Positions 16,170-25,075 of a stretch of 64,000 nucleotides of DNA are shown here, piece after piece. The position numbers were made by a program, and so were the translations under genes. The notes below the pieces were generated by a model, which was not told the origin of the DNA, did no database searches, and saw only the letters and a list, made by a program, of their open reading frames with translations. Origin of the DNA: Streptomyces antnestii (lineage in GTDB: Bacteria > Actinomycetota > Actinomycetes > Streptomycetales > Streptomycetaceae). Positions within the stretch are counted from its first letter, which is position 1. Each line of letters opens with the position of its first letter. The stretch spans positions 248,001 through 312,000 of the forward strand of contig NZ_RZYA01000004.1 of the NCBI RefSeq assembly GCF_004005495.1, read 5' to 3'.

Positions 16170-19100
16170 GTGCGCTACCGCATCCTCGGTTCCACACAGG
16201 TACTCCGCGACGACGGCACGGCCGTCCCCGTCGGCGGGGCGCGCCTGCGTGCCCTGCTCACGGTGCTGGCGCTGCGGCCCGGCCGGACCGTCCCGCCGCA
16301 GGTCCTGGCGGAGGAGGTGTGGGGCGCGGATCCGCCCGCCGATGTCGCCGGCGCGCTCCAGGCTCTCGTCGGGCGGCTGCGCCGGGCGATCGGGGCCGAC
16401 GCCGTGCACTCCCTGGACGGTGGCTACCGCCTTGCGGCCGCTCGCGAGGACATCGACCTGTTCCGCTTCGAGCGGCTCGTCGGGGACGGCGTGGGGGCGC
16501 TGGCCGACGGGGATCCCGGCAAGGCGGCCGCCGTCCTCGACGACGCGCTGGCGCTGTGGCACGATCCGGCGCTCGCCGACCTGCCGGACCGTTCGGCGGA
16601 CGCCGCCCGCTGGGAGGCCCTGCACCTGGACGCCCGCCGCACCCGCCTGGCCGCGTCCCTGGCGCTGGGCCGGGCCGAGGCCGCGCTGCCCGAGCTGACG
16701 GCGCTGTGTGACGCGCGTCCGCTGGACGAGCCGCTCCAGGCGCTGCGGCTGCGCGCCCTGCGCGACGCCGGGCGCCCGGCGGAGGCCCTGGCCGCGTACG
16801 AGGGGGTACGCGTGATGCTCGCGGAGCGGCTCGGGACCGACCCAGGGCCGGAGCTCCAGGCACTGCACGTCGGCCTGCTGAGCCCGTCCGCCCCCGCACC
16901 GGCCCCCGGCGGCAGCCGCCCCGCCGCCCCCGGCAACCTCCGTGCCCGCCTCACCTCCTTCGTCGGCCGGACCGACGACATGGAGGCGATCCGCGAGGAG
17001 CTCGCCCGGGAGCGGCTCGTGACGCTGCTCGGGCCGGGCGGCGCGGGCAAGACCCGGCTGTCCCAGGAGGCCGCCGAGGGCATGGACGTGCCGGACGGCG
17101 TGTGGTTCGTGGAGCTCGCGCCCGTGGAGGATCCCGACGCCGTGCCGGAGGCCGTCGTCACCGCGCTGGGAGCCCGGGAGACCGTGCTGCGCGGCGCCGG
17201 CGCCGAGGAGCTGCGGGCCGCCTCCGACCGGCACGGCGACGACCCGGTCGTCCGGCTCACCGAGCACTGCGCGCGCCGCCGCATGCTGATCGTCCTCGAC
17301 AACTGCGAGCACGTCGTCGACGCCGCCGCCCGCCTCACGGAGCAACTCCTCGGCCGGTGCCCTGGCGTGACCGTGCTCGCGACGAGCCGTGAACCCCTGG
17401 GCGTACCGGGGGAGTTGCTGCACCCCGTGGAGCCGCTGCCGGAACCGTTCGCGCTGCGGCTCCTCGGTGAGCGGGGCGCGGCCGTCCGGCCGGGGTTCCG
17501 GGTCGAGGACGACGAGCGGGCCGCCGCCGAGATCTGCCGGCGCCTCGACGGGCTGCCCCTCGCCATCGAGCTCGCGGCCGCCCGGCTGCGCATGCTCACC
17601 CCGCGACAGATCGCCGACCGCCTCGACGACCGCTTCCGGCTGCTCACCTCCGGAGCCCGCACGGTCCTGCCCCGGCAGCAGACGCTGCGAGCCGTCGTCG
17701 ACTGGTCCTGGGACCTCCTCGACGAGGGGGAGCGGACCGTCCTGCGCCGGCTCTCCGTGTTCAGCGGCGGCTGCGACCTGGCCGCGGCCGAGGCCGTGTG
17801 CGGGCCCGGCGCGCTCGACGCGATCGGCTCACTCGTCGACAAGTCCCTTGTCGTGGCGGCCCCTTGGGGCGGAGAAGGCACCGACGGCGGCATGCGGTAC
17901 CGGCTCCTGGAGACCGTCGCCGAGTACGCAGGTGACCGGCTCGACGAGGCCGGTGACCGGGCGGGCGCCGACCGCGCCCACCTCACGTACTACCGCGAGC
18001 TGGCCCGCACCACCGACCCGCAGCTGCGCGGCCACGGGCAGCGCGCCGCGATCGCCCTCCTGGAACGCGAGTACGAGAACCTGCGCACAGCCCTGCGGCA
18101 CGCCACCGCCGCGCGGGACGAGCAGGAGGCGCTGTCCCTGGTGCTGTCGCTCGCCTGGTTCTGGCAGATGCGTGACCTGCGTGTCGACGCGCGTAACTGG
18201 GCGCGCGAGACCGTCGCGCTCGGCCCCGATCCCTTCGCCCCGCCCGCCGCGCCCGCGCCCCCGCTCCACGAGCGCTGCACCGACAACCCGCCCCCGCTGC
18301 GCGGCGAACTCCTCGTGGAGGCGCGCCGCGAGGTCCATCTGCTGCGGCTCGCCTACATGGACATGGAGATGGAGACCTGGCAGAGCGAGGAGGGTGAGGG
18401 GAAGCTGCGGGCCATCGCGCAGGCGTACCGCCCCGGCCTCCCGCAGACCTGCCGCCCGCCGGGCAACCTCTGGTTCTACGCGGTGATGATGAGCGGCGAC
18501 ATCGACGGGCTGTGGGACCTCGCCGACATCACCGTGAAGACCTGCCGCGAGCTCGGCTACACCTGGGAGCTGGCCCTCACCCTCCAGCTGCGGGCCAACA
18601 TCCTCGCCAACCGCAGCGACCGGTCGGGCGACGCCGTCCGGGACGCGGACGAGGCCCTCGACCTGTTCACCCGGCTCGGCGACCAGTGGGGGGTCGCCGA
18701 GGCACTGTCCGCGCGCGGCGAGGCCCATGAACGCAAGGGCGCGTACACGGAGGCGGCGGCGGACTACGCGGCCGCCATCGAGGGCGCCGAACTCCTCGGC
18801 GCCCAGGCGCAGGTCGCCCTCCTGAACGCGCGGCTCGGGCAGGCCCTGATCGAGGAGGGCGACGGCGAGCGCGGCGAGGCGCTCCTGCGCGGCATCCTCG
18901 ACCCCGACAAGCGCCACGCGAACGAGGCCTGGCCGGCCGCCCGCATGTTCCTGGCCGGGCGGTACGGCGCCACCGGCCGCATCGCCGAGGCCCGGGAGCA
19001 ACTGCGGCTCCTCCAGGAGGAGTTCAAGGCGATGAACTTCGTCGTCTTCCGGGGGTTCATCGCCGGGATGCACGCCTGGCTCGACTCGGCGGACGGCCAC

Positions 19101-19451
19101 GCGCGCAAGGCACTCGCCCGCGCCGCCCACGCCCTGGAGCTGGCGCGCGACCCGCTGTCCGTGGTGATCGCCCCGCACATGCCCGCCCTGCACCTGGTCA
19201 CCGCGGGCCGCGCCCTGAGCCTGAGCGGCGAGGCCGCCGACGCCCGCGACGCGGGCCGCCTCGTGGGAGCGGCCGACGGGCAGCTGCCGCCCGGGCATGT
19301 GCGGTCCTATCTGGAGCGTGACGCCCGCGAGTCCGCCGAGGCCGCGATCCGCGCGGTCCTCGGCGACCGCGCGTACGAGGCCGCGTACGCCGAGGGCGGC
19401 GGCCTGTCTCTCGACGAGGCCACCGCCCTGGTGGACCGCTACCGCGACTGA
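16170..19451 (+). CDS. AfsR/SARP-type regulator with NB-ARC ATPase and TPR-like domains
   Basis: About 1093 residues. Order of domains: winged-helix DNA-binding region (about 1-90), BTAD (about 95-250), a linker, NB-ARC/AP-ATPase with P-loop LLGPGGAGKT and Walker B MLIVLDNCEHV, a winged-helix segment, and a C-terminal TPR-like helical region. This is the AfsR-type layout of transcription activators of secondary metabolism and development. GTG 16170 (VRYRILGS) is favoured over the longer frame because the DNA-binding domain starts directly there and GGGGAC precedes it. No biosynthetic cluster adjoins it, so the target is remote or is the DrrAB exporter next door, which converges on it. Confidence 0.88.
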   Translation: MRYRILGSTQVLRDDGTAVPVGGARLRALLTVLALRPGRTVPPQVLAEEVWGADPPADVAGALQALVGRLRRAIGADAVHSLDGGYRLAAAREDIDLFRFERLVGDGVGALADGDPGKAAAVLDDALALWHDPALADLPDRSADAARWEALHLDARRTRLAASLALGRAEAALPELTALCDARPLDEPLQALRLRALRDAGRPAEALAAYEGVRVMLAERLGTDPGPELQALHVGLLSPSAPAPAPGGSRPAAPGNLRARLTSFVGRTDDMEAIREELARERLVTLLGPGGAGKTRLSQEAAEGMDVPDGVWFVELAPVEDPDAVPEAVVTALGARETVLRGAGAEELRAASDRHGDDPVVRLTEHCARRRMLIVLDNCEHVVDAAARLTEQLLGRCPGVTVLATSREPLGVPGELLHPVEPLPEPFALRLLGERGAAVRPGFRVEDDERAAAEICRRLDGLPLAIELAAARLRMLTPRQIADRLDDRFRLLTSGARTVLPRQQTLRAVVDWSWDLLDEGERTVLRRLSVFSGGCDLAAAEAVCGPGALDAIGSLVDKSLVVAAPWGGEGTDGGMRYRLLETVAEYAGDRLDEAGDRAGADRAHLTYYRELARTTDPQLRGHGQRAAIALLEREYENLRTALRHATAARDEQEALSLVLSLAWFWQMRDLRVDARNWARETVALGPDPFAPPAAPAPPLHERCTDNPPPLRGELLVEARREVHLLRLAYMDMEMETWQSEEGEGKLRAIAQAYRPGLPQTCRPPGNLWFYAVMMSGDIDGLWDLADITVKTCRELGYTWELALTLQLRANILANRSDRSGDAVRDADEALDLFTRLGDQWGVAEALSARGEAHERKGAYTEAAADYAAAIEGAELLGAQAQVALLNARLGQALIEEGDGERGEALLRGILDPDKRHANEAWPAARMFLAGRYGATGRIAEAREQLRLLQEEFKAMNFVVFRGFIAGMHAWLDSADGHARKALARAAHALELARDPLSVVIAPHMPALHLVTAGRALSLSGEAADARDAGRLVGAADGQLPPGHVRSYLERDARESAEAAIRAVLGDRAYEAAYAEGGGLSLDEATALVDRYRD

Positions 19452-19485
19452 CCCGTGCACGGGACGGCGCCGGCCCCCGTGAACG

Positions 19486-20310
19486 TCAGCTCTTTGTACG
19501 GAACTTGTGGATCGCGATCGGAGCCATCACGAGCGTGAGGGCCGCGGCCCAGATCACCGTCACCCACACGTCGTGCGCGGCCGGGCCGCCCACCATCAGG
19601 CCGCGCGCGGAGTCCGCGAGCGTGGACAGCGGGTTGTAGTCGGTGAAGGCCTGGAGCCAGCCCGGCATCGACTGTGTCGGCGCGAAGATCGACGAGCCGA
19701 ACTGCAGCGGGAACAGCACCAGGAAGCCCATGGCCTGCACGGACTGGGCGCTCTTCATCGTGACGCCGAGGACCAGGAAGATCCACATGATGGACGTGCC
19801 GAACAGCGCGCTCAGGCCCACGGCGGCGAGCAGGCCGCCCCAGTTCGTGATGTCGAAGCCCACCAGGACACCGACGATCATCATGATTGTCGTCGCGATG
19901 AGCAGCCGCATCAGCTCCACCACGATCTTGGCGAAGAGCACCGAACCCTGGCCGATCGGCAGGGTGCGGAAGCGGTCCATGATGCCGTTCTGGAAGTCCT
20001 GGTTGAAGCCGGTGCCGACGGCCATGGCGATGTTCATGCTCATCATCGCCATCATGCCGGGGACCACGTACTGCACGTACTGGTCCTGACCGCCGCCGAG
20101 CGCCTGCCCGATCGAGCCGCCGAAGACGTACACGAACAGGAGCGTGAAGACGATCGGCATCATGACCGCGTCGAACATCGACTCGGGGTCCTGACGGATC
20201 CACAGCAGGTTGCGGCGCACCAGCGCGCCGGTGTGACGGATGTGGGAGCGCAGGCTGATGCGCGCGTCCGCGTCGCCCTTGAGGGGCGGTGCCAGCGTGG
20301 CGGCACTCAT
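19486..20310 (-). CDS. ABC-2 type permease, DrrB family
   Basis: 274 residues with about six membrane helices. It starts at the ATG 20308-20310, which overlaps the stop of the ATPase gene in an ATGA arrangement, so translation of the two is coupled. The FDAVMMPIVFTLLFVYVFGG helix and the C-terminal YNPLSTLADSARGL motif are characteristic of daunorubicin-resistance (DrrB) exporters. Together with the next gene it forms a drug or natural-product exporter. The stop lies at the opposite end from the SARP gene. Confidence 0.9.
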   Translation of the reverse strand: MSAATLAPPLKGDADARISLRSHIRHTGALVRRNLLWIRQDPESMFDAVMMPIVFTLLFVYVFGGSIGQALGGGQDQYVQYVVPGMMAMMSMNIAMAVGTGFNQDFQNGIMDRFRTLPIGQGSVLFAKIVVELMRLLIATTIMMIVGVLVGFDITNWGGLLAAVGLSALFGTSIMWIFLVLGVTMKSAQSVQAMGFLVLFPLQFGSSIFAPTQSMPGWLQAFTDYNPLSTLADSARGLMVGGPAAHDVWVTVIWAAALTLVMAPIAIHKFRTKS

Positions 20311-21332
20311 ACGGAGGCTCCTTCGAGGTCGGCGGAGCGGGTGTCGTCCTGCGGGGCACTGGCCTTCTGGCCGGTGATGGACAGGAACACCTCGTCCAGG
20401 CTGGGCAGTTCGGTGGAGATCGAGCCGATCGTGATGCCGCGCGCGGTGACCGCGCCGACCACGGCGGTGAGCTGTTCGTCGCTGAGGATCGGCACCAGCA
20501 CGGCGCCGGCCTCGGTGTCCACCGTCGACGTGGCGAGGCCGGTGAGGCCCATGTCGTCGAGCGCGGTGGCCAGCGGGCGCAGCTCCAGGGGGTCGGCCGG
20601 GCGGATGCGCAGGGTGCGGCCGCCGACCCTCGCCTTCAGGTCGTCGATGGCGCCGCTCGCGATGACCTTGCCCCGGTCGATGACCGTCAGCTCGGAGGCG
20701 AGCTGCTCGGCCTCCTCCATGTACTGGGTGGTGAGCAGGACGGTGACACCGTCGCCGACCATGCGCTGGACCTCGGTCCACACCTCGTTGCGGGTGCGCG
20801 GGTCGAGGCCGGTCGTCGGCTCGTCCAGGTAGAGCACGGAGGGGCTGCCGATCATCGACGCGGCGAGGTCGAGCCGGCGGCGCATGCCTCCGGAGTACGT
20901 CTTCGCCGGGCGCGTGGCCGCCTCGGTGAGCGAGAACCGCTCCAGGAGGGCGTCGGCGCGGGCGCGGGCGTCCTTGCGGGACAGATCGAGGAGGCGGCCG
21001 ATCATGTACAGGTTCTCGCGGCCGGAGAGCTTCTCGTCGACCGCGGCGTACTGGCCGGTCAGGCCTATCACGCGGCGCAGCTGCCGGGGCTGCTTCACCA
21101 CGTCGTACCCGGCGACGAACGCCGAGCCGGAGTCGGGGGTGATGAGGGTGGACAGGCAGCGGACGAGGGTGGTCTTGCCCGCGCCGTTCGGACCGAGCAC
21201 GCCCATGACCGTGCCCTCGCGCACGTCCAGGTCCACGCCGTCCAGCGCCTTGGTCTCGCCGTAGTGCTTGACCAGCCCCCGCACCGTGACGGCGGCCGGG
21301 CCGTCGCTGGGCTTCTTGTCGATTCGCGTCAT
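20307..21332 (-). CDS. ABC transporter ATPase, DrrA family
   Basis: 341 residues from the ATG at 21330-21332 (MTRIDKKPSDG). Walker A GPNGAGKTT, Q-loop, signature YSGGMRRRL and Walker B VLYLDEPTTGLDPRTR are intact. The DrrA-type C-terminal extension, ending PQDDTRSADLEGASV, follows. It energises the permease encoded immediately downstream. No Shine-Dalgarno is visible before this ATG, so the transcript may be leaderless; longer TTG or GTG starts to 21362 are possible. Confidence 0.92.
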   Translation of the reverse strand: MTRIDKKPSDGPAAVTVRGLVKHYGETKALDGVDLDVREGTVMGVLGPNGAGKTTLVRCLSTLITPDSGSAFVAGYDVVKQPRQLRRVIGLTGQYAAVDEKLSGRENLYMIGRLLDLSRKDARARADALLERFSLTEAATRPAKTYSGGMRRRLDLAASMIGSPSVLYLDEPTTGLDPRTRNEVWTEVQRMVGDGVTVLLTTQYMEEAEQLASELTVIDRGKVIASGAIDDLKARVGGRTLRIRPADPLELRPLATALDDMGLTGLATSTVDTEAGAVLVPILSDEQLTAVVGAVTARGITIGSISTELPSLDEVFLSITGQKASAPQDDTRSADLEGASV

Positions 21333-21461
21333 GCCGAACAAGGTGCCAGCCGCCACCGACAATCCGCCGACAGGCGGCCGACAGCCCGCCGACGGGGGAA
21401 GATCGACGGGCTGCCGTGGTGCCGCATTGGTTCAGTTGTGGCCGTGAGGCCGAGCGGTCCC

Positions 21462-21497
21462 AGGGTGTGTCCGACCCTGATCCGCCGGACACGCCCT
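21462..21497 (-). terminator. Hairpin at the panB stop codon, related to a MITE end
   Basis: AGGGTGTGTCCG (21462-21473) pairs with CGGACACGCCCT (21486-21497) with one G-T wobble and a 12-base loop. The panB stop (21496-21498) is inside the right arm. The right arm plus loop (21478-21497) matches the terminal repeat of the element at 47785-47992 in 19 of 20 bases, so it may be both a terminator and the remnant of a mobile repeat. Confidence 0.55.
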
Positions 21498-22407
21498 AGT
21501 GGACCGAGTGCTCCTCCGAGGGGAACGTTCCGCCGACCACGTCCTGGGCGAACGCCTTCGCCGCCTCGCCCATGACGCCGCGCAGATCCGCGTACTGCTT
21601 CACGAAGCGCGGCATCTTGCCGCCGGTGAGGCCGAGCATGTCCGTCCAGACGAGGACCTGGGCGTCGCAGTCCGGGCCCGCGCCGATGCCGACGGTCGGG
21701 ATGTGCAGGGACCGGGTGACCTCGGCGGCCAGCTCGGCCGGGACCAGTTCGAGGACGACGGCGAACGCGCCGGCGTCCTGCGCGGCCTTGGCGTCCCGCA
21801 GCAGCCGGTGCGCGTCCTCGTCCCCGCGGCCCTGGACGCGGTACCCCATGGTGTTCACGGACTGCGGGGTGAGGCCCAGGTGGGACATCACGGGGATGCC
21901 GGACTGCACGAGCAGCTCGGTCTGGGCCAGCGAACGCTCGCCGCCCTCCAGCTTCACGGCGCCGACCCCGGCCTCCTTGACCAGGCGCGTCGCGGACCGC
22001 AGGGCCTGGACGGGGCCCTCCTGGTACGAGCCGAAGGGGAGGTCGCCGACGACGAGGGCGCGCTTGGTGCCCCGTACGACGGCGGCCGAGAGCATCGTCA
22101 TCTCGTCGAGGGTGACGGGCACGGTGGTCTCGTAGCCGAGGTGACAGTTGCCCGCGGAGTCGCCGACGAGCATGACCGGGATGCCGGCCTCGTCGAAGAC
22201 GGACGCGGTCATCGCGTCGTACGCGGTGAGCATCGGCCACTTCTCGCCGCGCTCCTTGGCGAGCGCGATGTCGCGCACCGTGACACGCCGGGAGCTCTTG
22301 CCTCCGTACAGCGCCTTGCTGCCATGGCTGCTGTCGGAGTTGCTCTGCGTGGGCTGCGCGCTCTGCGGGTTCTCGGGGCTGTTCTGGGCAGCCGAAAGCT
22401 GCGTCAT
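21496..22407 (-). CDS. panB: 3-methyl-2-oxobutanoate hydroxymethyltransferase
   Basis: 303 residues. After a Ser/Gln-rich N-terminal extension of about 45 residues, the TIM-barrel enzyme begins at RVTVRDIALAKERGEKWPMLTAYD. Metal-binding motifs VGDSAGNCHLGY and the later VKLEGG and LGLTPQSVN segments are present. The enzyme adds a hydroxymethyl group from methylene-tetrahydrofolate to 3-methyl-2-oxobutanoate in pantothenate and CoA synthesis. Other pantothenate genes are not adjacent. Confidence 0.95.
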   Translation of the reverse strand: MTQLSAAQNSPENPQSAQPTQSNSDSSHGSKALYGGKSSRRVTVRDIALAKERGEKWPMLTAYDAMTASVFDEAGIPVMLVGDSAGNCHLGYETTVPVTLDEMTMLSAAVVRGTKRALVVGDLPFGSYQEGPVQALRSATRLVKEAGVGAVKLEGGERSLAQTELLVQSGIPVMSHLGLTPQSVNTMGYRVQGRGDEDAHRLLRDAKAAQDAGAFAVVLELVPAELAAEVTRSLHIPTVGIGAGPDCDAQVLVWTDMLGLTGGKMPRFVKQYADLRGVMGEAAKAFAQDVVGGTFPSEEHSVH

Positions 22408-22571
22408 CGCAACGGCTCCTTCTGTTGTCTCGAGGCGCCCTCACGGCGTCCCCGGATCGCCTCCATGGTGGCACTGCGTGCCGACGCGGCGCTAGTGGGG
22501 TGTGACGTGCGCCGCGGCCCGCCCGGCAGCGGCCCCGCACCGGATTCGTAAAGTCTTCTTAAGGCCTTCCA

Positions 22572-22607
22572 ATACGAGACGGTCTCGTATCGAAATTGCC
22601 CTAGGCT
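22572..22607 (+). promoter_or_regulatory. Palindromic TetR operator and leaderless promoter of the exporter
   Basis: ATACGAGAC (22572-22580), G, GTCTCGTAT (22582-22590) is a perfect 19-base inverted repeat. TAGGCT at 22602-22607 ends six bases before ATG 22614, the -10 position of a leaderless promoter, so the palindrome covers the -35. The TetR gene immediately downstream of the exporter is the natural candidate to bind here. Confidence 0.65.
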
Positions 22608-22613
22608 TTCCGT

Positions 22614-24206
22614 ATGACCACTCCCGCCGCTCCCGCGGCCCCGCGCATACCGGAGGCCGTGCACCGCCGCCGCTGGGCGATCCTCGGCGTGCTGATGCTC
22701 AGCCTGCTGATCGTCGTCCTCGACAACTCCATCCTGAACGTCGCGATCAAGACGATCTCGACCCCGGCCCCCACGGGCCTCGGCGCCACGCAGAGCGAGC
22801 TGGAGTGGGCGATCAACGCCTACACGCTGGTCTTCGCCGGCCTGCTCTTCACGGCGGGACTCCTCGGAGACCGGCTCGGGCGCAAGAAGGTCCTGGTCGG
22901 CGGACTCGTCGTCTTCGGCCTCGGCTCCGCACTCGCCGCCGAGTCCGGATCACCCGTACAGCTCATCGTCTTCCGGGCACTTATGGGCCTCGGTGCCGCC
23001 TTCGTCATGCCGGCCACGCTCGCCGTCCTGATGAACGTCTTCGAGCGGGACGAGCAGCCCAAGGCCATCGGTATCTGGGCGGGCGGCGTCGGCCTGGCCA
23101 TCGCCATCGGCCCGATCACCGGCGGTCTGCTCCTCGACCACTTCTGGTGGGGCTCGGTCTTCCTGGTCAACGTGCCCATCGTGATCATCGCCGTCGTCCT
23201 GATGCTGGCCCTCGTGCCGGACTCCCGCGACCCCAGGCCCGGCCGTATCGACCTCGTCGGCGTGGCCCTCTCCGTCGTCGGACTCGTCCTGCTCGTCTAC
23301 GGCATCATCAAGGGCGGCCAGCTCGCCGACTTCACGGACCCGGCGGTCCTCGGCACGATCGGGGCCGGACTCGTCGTCCTCGTCGCCTTCGTCCTGTACG
23401 AGAGGCGCAGCGACCACCCGTCCATCGACATCAGGTACTTCAAGAACAAGGTGTTCTCGGCGGCGATCGCCGCCATCGCGCTCGTCTTCTTCGCGCTGAT
23501 GGGCGTCACCTTCTTCTCGGTCTTCTACACCCAGAGCGTGCGCGGCTACTCGCCGCTGCAGACCGGCCTCCTGATGCTGCCGCTCGCCGCCGCCCAGCTG
23601 ATCTTCGCGCCGCGCGCCCGCCTCGTCGTCGACCGCTTCGGCGTACGGGCCGTGACGACCGGCGGCCTGGTGCTCCTCGCCGCGATGCTCGCCGCGTTCA
23701 TGATCCTCGACGCGGACACGCCCATCTGGGTCCTCGAAGTCGTCTTCTTCCTGATGGGTACGGGTATGGCGCACGTCATGACCCCCACCAGTGTCGTCAT
23801 CATGCAGGCCCTGCCCCGCGAGAAGGCGGGCTCCGCGTCGGCGCTCAGCAACACGTTCCGCCAGGTCGGCGGCGCACTCGGCATCGCCGTGCTCGGCTCC
23901 GTGCTGTCCACCGCGTACCGCAGCGGCATCCAGGACAAGCTCGGCCTGCTGCCCCCCGGCCTGCGGCACACGGCCGGCGAGTCCATCGAGGCCACGCTCG
24001 GCATCGCGGCGAAGCTCGGCCCGAGGGGCGACGCGCTGGTCGGCGCGGCCAACGACTCGTTCCTGCACGCCATGCACGTGACCGCCCTGTGCGGGGCCGG
24101 GGTGGCCCTCGCCAGCGCCGTCGTCACCGCGCTGTTCCTGCCGGGGCACGCACCCGAGGCGCCGGTCGAGGAGAGCACCGAGGAGACCGTCAGGGCGGGC
24201 CGATGA
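22614..24206 (+). CDS. MFS drug exporter, DHA2 (EmrB/QacA) family
   Basis: 530 residues, 14 predicted membrane helices, the size and topology of DHA2 multidrug exporters. Family motifs: [13 protein letters not shown] in the first helix and [13 protein letters not shown] (motif A) after the second. The drug/proton antiport motif C GIGxxxGP-like stretch is seen as [12 protein letters not shown]. It pumps drugs out of the cell using the proton gradient. A TetR gene follows 81 bases downstream on the same strand, and a perfect palindrome overlaps the promoter. Confidence 0.93.
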   Translation: MTTPAAPAAPRIPEAVHRRRWAILGVLMLSLLIVVLDNSILNVAIKTISTPAPTGLGATQSELEWAINAYTLVFAGLLFTAGLLGDRLGRKKVLVGGLVVFGLGSALAAESGSPVQLIVFRALMGLGAAFVMPATLAVLMNVFERDEQPKAIGIWAGGVGLAIAIGPITGGLLLDHFWWGSVFLVNVPIVIIAVVLMLALVPDSRDPRPGRIDLVGVALSVVGLVLLVYGIIKGGQLADFTDPAVLGTIGAGLVVLVAFVLYERRSDHPSIDIRYFKNKVFSAAIAAIALVFFALMGVTFFSVFYTQSVRGYSPLQTGLLMLPLAAAQLIFAPRARLVVDRFGVRAVTTGGLVLLAAMLAAFMILDADTPIWVLEVVFFLMGTGMAHVMTPTSVVIMQALPREKAGSASALSNTFRQVGGALGIAVLGSVLSTAYRSGIQDKLGLLPPGLRHTAGESIEATLGIAAKLGPRGDALVGAANDSFLHAMHVTALCGAGVALASAVVTALFLPGHAPEAPVEESTEETVRAGR

Positions 24207-24287
24207 GGTGACTTGAGATAATCGCCGCTGGACGCGGAGACGCGAGGACCCAGAGGCGACGAAGCGACGGGAAGGCGGAGAGGCGGA

Positions 24288-24899
24288 GTGGCCGTGGACG
24301 TGGTGGGCGCGGGGCGCGCAGGACGGGGGCGCCCGCGCAGCGAGGCCGTCGAGCGGGCCATCGTCGAGGGCGTCCTCAAGCTGATCGAGGAGGGCGTCCC
24401 GCTCACCGAGCTGTCCATCGAGCGGATCGCCCGCACCGCGGGCGTCGGCAAGGCGACGATCTACCGGCGCTGGTCCGGCAAGGAGGAACTCTTCGTCGAG
24501 GTCCTGCGCATCATGGAGGACCCTGAGCCCGAACTGCCGGGCAACTCCATGCGCGAGGACCTGATCGTCCTCCTGGAACACCTGCGCCGACGCGGCCTGT
24601 CCCTCCGCTCCTCGGCCCTGCTGCACAACGTCTTCGCGCAGATGAAGAGCCTGCCGAGGCTCTGGGACGCGTACCACGCCACCGTGATCGAGCCGCGCCG
24701 CCGCGTCATGTTCGACGTGCTGCGGCGCGGCGTCGAGAACGGTGAGCTGCGCCCCGATGTCGACCTCGAACTCGCCAACGACTTCATCGTCGGGCCGATG
24801 CTCCTGCGCACGATGATCCGCCCCGACGCGCCCCTCGCCGACGACCTCTCCGAGCGGATCGTGGACTGCGCGCTCGCCGGGCTGCGGCCACCGGACTGA
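24288..24899 (+). CDS. TetR/AcrR-family repressor of the upstream exporter
   Basis: 203 residues from GTG 24288. HTH in residues 17-62 (ELSIERIARTAGVGKATIYRRWSGKEEL); the C-terminal ligand-binding domain is helical. It lies downstream of and on the same strand as the QacA-like exporter; the 19-base palindrome upstream of the exporter is the proposed binding site. The 81-base gap is purine-rich and contains repeated GCGGAG, which may include its ribosome site. The inducer is unknown. Confidence 0.9.
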   Translation: MAVDVVGAGRAGRGRPRSEAVERAIVEGVLKLIEEGVPLTELSIERIARTAGVGKATIYRRWSGKEELFVEVLRIMEDPEPELPGNSMREDLIVLLEHLRRRGLSLRSSALLHNVFAQMKSLPRLWDAYHATVIEPRRRVMFDVLRRGVENGELRPDVDLELANDFIVGPMLLRTMIRPDAPLADDLSERIVDCALAGLRPPD

Positions 24900-25075
24900 A
24901 TGTGCGCGTTTCGTCACAGAGGCCCCGTACACCCCGCCGAAGCGGAACTCCCGGTGCCTGTCCGCTCGTCCTCGTGCCCGTACGGCCGTCGTGGACGGCG
25001 AGGAGGGCGCCGATCATCCCCTAGGGTTTCAGGGCGAGGTCGGTGTGCACGGCAGGGCAGTGAGGCGACGACGGT

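Noticed and set aside
16141..16170. Start of the SARP regulator at an upstream ATG (16071)
   Set aside because: The 33-residue extension falls over the leader hairpin and has no homology; GTG 16170 has a ribosome-like site.
22950..24932. A long reverse-strand frame (660 codons) opposite the QacA-like exporter and TetR gene
   Set aside because: It is a GC-driven shadow of the two real genes; the composition is Arg/Asp/Gly-rich with no domain, and the plus-strand genes have clear family motifs.
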